Source of the DNA: Desulfovibrio sp. | GTDB lineage: Bacteria > Desulfobacterota > Desulfovibrionia > Desulfovibrionales > Desulfovibrionaceae | Assembly (NCBI GenBank): GCA_017528345.1 | Contig: JAFXOX010000004.1 | Location: forward strand, 1-64,000 | Length of the DNA: 64,000 nt | Reading direction: 5' to 3' | Shown: piece by piece, positions 61,883 to 64,000 of the stretch | Layout of the letters: every line of letters starts with the position of its first letter | How positions within the stretch are numbered: position 1 is the first letter of the stretch | Translations under genes and position numbers: made by a program | Notes under the pieces: generated by a model | What the model saw: the letters and a program-made list of their open reading frames with translations, nothing else | Database searches by the model: none | Told to the model about the DNA's origin: nothing

Positions 61883-62776
61883 CTAAAAACGCACAACGGC
61901 TTTAAAGCCCGGCTTCAGTTCAAACTTGGGATTGGGAACCATCAGCTTGACGGTAAAGTAGGAGGGCTTATCCACATTCATGTCATTGGAGACCCAGGAG
62001 ATTTCCGTGACCTTGGCTTCAAATTTCTTATTGCCGAGGGAGGGGATTTCCACACGCGCGGTCTTGCCTTCAGAGATGTCCGAAAGCTCCCCTTCGTAAA
62101 CAGGAACCTGGATCAGCATGGGATCAAGAGGCCCCACCACAATAGGTTGAGCCCCCTGAGGCAAAAGAGAGCCTGGGAAAATGCTCGCAACGGAAAGCAC
62201 ATAGCCATCAATGGGCGAGGGAATGATCAGACTGCTTTCCGGGAGCTCCATGCCTTCCGTGAGCGGCACGCGATAAAACTTTTCAAGTTCCTTGAGGCGG
62301 GCGGCAAAGGTGTCTTCAGCCTTCTTAATGGTCTTGCGCAGAAGAGCGATGCGCTCGATAATGGCATCAACCTCCTTTTCCTGCCTGGCAAGCGCTTGCC
62401 GGGATCCCAGACCACTGGCTACAAGCTGCCGGTTTTTCTTGCACTGGGCTTCCATGCGCGCCTGCTCACGCTCAAGCTCCAGAATCTTGCCGCGCAGATC
62501 TTCCGTATCACTACCGCGGGTGATTTCTTTCTGCAAAACGCGCTCAGCCTCACTCTGCAGGTGAAAACGCAGCAGGGGGGCGCCTTTTTTCACGGCATCA
62601 CCGGGCTTCACACAGATCTCATCGATAATGGCATGAAAAGGCATGGGTTCGGTACGCATCACCGTACTTAAGACCTTACCTGTCAAAATGGTCTCAGCCG
62701 CAAGGGCAGAGTTTGCCAGGACCAAAAAAGCTAAGGCCAGAAGGCCAGCCAGAACATGAGAACGAATGCTCAGCAT
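61883..62776 (-). CDS. HlyD/RND-type periplasmic adaptor protein 2
   Basis: 297 residues with a signal peptide (LAGLLALAFLVLANSALA, cut near 27), so unlike the T1SS HlyD it is fully periplasmic. Lipoyl-like halves IIDEICVKPGDAVKKGAPLLRF near 50 and IIPSPIDGYVLSVASIFPGSLL near 185 flank a coiled coil (about 75-165). A C-terminal barrel ends KPGFKAVVRF. It pairs with the TolC-type gene 6 bases upstream. The matching pump gene is not seen and may lie beyond the edge. Confidence 0.88.
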   Translation of the reverse strand: MLSIRSHVLAGLLALAFLVLANSALAAETILTGKVLSTVMRTEPMPFHAIIDEICVKPGDAVKKGAPLLRFHLQSEAERVLQKEITRGSDTEDLRGKILELEREQARMEAQCKKNRQLVASGLGSRQALARQEKEVDAIIERIALLRKTIKKAEDTFAARLKELEKFYRVPLTEGMELPESSLIIPSPIDGYVLSVASIFPGSLLPQGAQPIVVGPLDPMLIQVPVYEGELSDISEGKTARVEIPSLGNKKFEAKVTEISWVSNDMNVDKPSYFTVKLMVPNPKFELKPGFKAVVRF

Positions 62777-62782
62777 AACTAC

Positions 62783-64000
62783 CTACATCAAGTTTTTCAG
62801 GGGTAGCCCCAGGAAGCGTTCCTGCAAAACATTGGCCAGATACATCCAATCGAGGTGGGCCAGCTTGTAGTTGAGCTCGGCCTGAATCAGGGCTATACGT
62901 GCATTGGCCATCTGCTCGTGCAGATTGGTGACCACAGGCATTTCCTCTGTGCCTTCCTTAAAGGCGATAACAGCTTCTTTATACTGCAGCTCCGCTGTTT
63001 TAAAGCGGGTCTTGGCAATCTTCAGCTGATTGTCGGCCAAAGCCACAGCCTGCTGGGCCTGCAGCCAGCGGTTGGAGTATTCGGTACGCTTTCTGGCCAT
63101 TTCATGAAAAGCCTGAGCCTTTTGCATACGCGCGGTCTGCACGCCACGGTAGCGGTGGCCCCAGTCGATAAGGGGAAAGTCAAAATTCAGATGGAGAAAG
63201 ACGTCTTCTTCACCGCCTGAAGGCTGCGCCTGACCAGCTGGTGGCTGTTTGTTCACCTCAAGGCTCATCAAGGGCATATACTGTGCCCAGGCAACCATAA
63301 TATTAAAGTCTGCGAGCTTGATTTGGCCACGCAGCAAAAGATCATCTTCAGTGACATTCCAACGGTCTTCCCACTTGAGGGCATAACCGTCAAAGCCCCG
63401 CAAAATCTCATCTGCGCTTTCCTCGTCAATAGTCATTTTGTGATGGGCATCGACACCTGCCAAAATCTTCAACCGCGTTTTCTCCATGGTGGATTCCATT
63501 TTGGTCTTTTCCACGGTGAGTTCCAGCTCACGGCTGTGCTCATCGGCGAGATTAAGCTGGACGCCCTGGCGACCTTCCACACTTTCAACCTCGCGCCAGT
63601 AGGCCTTCAGCTCTTTGCCAAGGGGCAGTACGGCTTCCTTGGCCGCCTGAATTTCCTTTAAGGACTTCAGCTTCAGGTACATTTTGGCGATATCGTAAAT
63701 GGCTTCACCCACGGCCTTGCGGTGGGTTGCAATGGCCATATTGACCATACCCTTCTGCACCTGATGCTCAAAATAGGTTGCCACGGGATTGGGGAAGTCG
63801 CAGCGGAAACCCACGTCAAACTTGGTGCGGCCATAGTCACCCGAAACATGGCGGGTATCTTCGTTTAAGCGCGTCAGGTTATTAGTGATGGAAAAAAGCA
63901 GGCGGGGTTCGGGCAGGTATTTCCAGACAGAGTCGGTCAGGGCAAGGCGTTTGATCTCAAGATTCACGGCACTGTGCACAAGCATGGGCGACTGCTGAAT
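62783..64000 (-). CDS. TolC-family outer-membrane protein 2, partial at the right edge
   Basis: At least 406 residues; the frame stays open through the last bases of the window, so the start lies outside. Long helices with few strands: LKEIQAAKEAVLPLGKELKAYW, RKRTEYSNRWLQAQQAVALADNQLKIAKTRFKTAELQYKEAV, and an end helix MANARIALIQAELNYKLAHLDWMYLANVLQE. TolC-like outer membrane efflux protein, but divergent. It is directly followed by the HlyD-type gene. Confidence 0.78.
   Translation of the reverse strand: MQQSPMLVHSAVNLEIKRLALTDSVWKYLPEPRLLFSITNNLTRLNEDTRHVSGDYGRTKFDVGFRCDFPNPVATYFEHQVQKGMVNMAIATHRKAVGEAIYDIAKMYLKLKSLKEIQAAKEAVLPLGKELKAYWREVESVEGRQGVQLNLADEHSRELELTVEKTKMESTMEKTRLKILAGVDAHHKMTIDEESADEILRGFDGYALKWEDRWNVTEDDLLLRGQIKLADFNIMVAWAQYMPLMSLEVNKQPPAGQAQPSGGEEDVFLHLNFDFPLIDWGHRYRGVQTARMQKAQAFHEMARKRTEYSNRWLQAQQAVALADNQLKIAKTRFKTAELQYKEAVIAFKEGTEEMPVVTNLHEQMANARIALIQAELNYKLAHLDWMYLANVLQERFLGLPLKNLM

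Overview
The window most likely comes from a sulfate-reducing bacterium of the Desulfovibrionales (Desulfovibrio-like). The main reasons are a complete dsrMKJOP operon preceded by an RsbRD-type gene, two tandem trimeric porins of the Desulfovibrio type, and flagellar genes read from sigma-54-like promoters. Species cannot be read from the sequence. Base composition looks close to 50% G+C by eye, with a clearly AT-richer patch at about 26.1-27.2 kb and another at 42.36-42.72 kb.

Layout. 0-7.5 kb: housekeeping genes, with the 5' end of dnaK, the dnaX-ybaB-recR replication/repair set, ilvE, and then a hydantoinase-like gene with trmL and cbiB. 8.8-16 kb: a sodium:alanine symporter and a complete type I secretion operon (ABC, HlyD, unknown envelope protein, TolC). 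16-18.2 kb: rsfS-gpmI-zinc ribbon operon. 18.2-22 kb: two porin genes, the first split by one in-frame amber codon. 22.3-22.8 kb: a tRNA operon (Cys, Gly-GCC twice, Gly-CCC). 23.1-39.8 kb: a large surface-glycan island with three family 2 glycosyltransferases, two GtrA flippases, three large membrane proteins of GT-C type, an aminosugar transaminase, a UDP-glucuronate epimerase, an asparagine synthase and an unusual ATP-grasp / Asp-Glu racemase / DapB-like trio. 39.8-42.2 kb: an EF-hand membrane protein of unknown function. 42.3-42.7 kb: a decayed parA remnant. 42.8-50.9 kb: late flagellar genes flgI-flgJ, flgN-flgK-flgL, csrA-fliW-fliS. 51.2-56.9 kb: RsbRD-dsrMKJOP. 57-60.3 kb: an HD-domain gene, rlmN and an EamA transporter. 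60.4-64 kb: a flippase, a second HlyD and a second TolC-type gene that runs off the window.

How they work together. DsrMKJOP links the membrane quinone pool and periplasm to cytoplasmic sulfite reduction. CsrA-FliW-FliS is the post-transcriptional circuit that times flagellin synthesis and sits beside the hook-filament junction genes. The glycan island contains the parts for lipid-linked sugar donors (GT2), their flipping (GtrA) and periplasmic transfer (GT-C). The amino-acid-type enzymes inside it suggest that the glycan carries an amino-acid-derived or amide decoration; this is inference.

Most interesting leads: the ATP-grasp/racemase/DapB-like trio inside the glycan operon; the amber-split porin with a perfect stem-loop at its predicted transcript start; the terminator between fliW and fliS; the HD protein whose nucleotidyltransferase half has lost its catalytic motif; and the parA fossil next to a 19-bp perfect inverted repeat.
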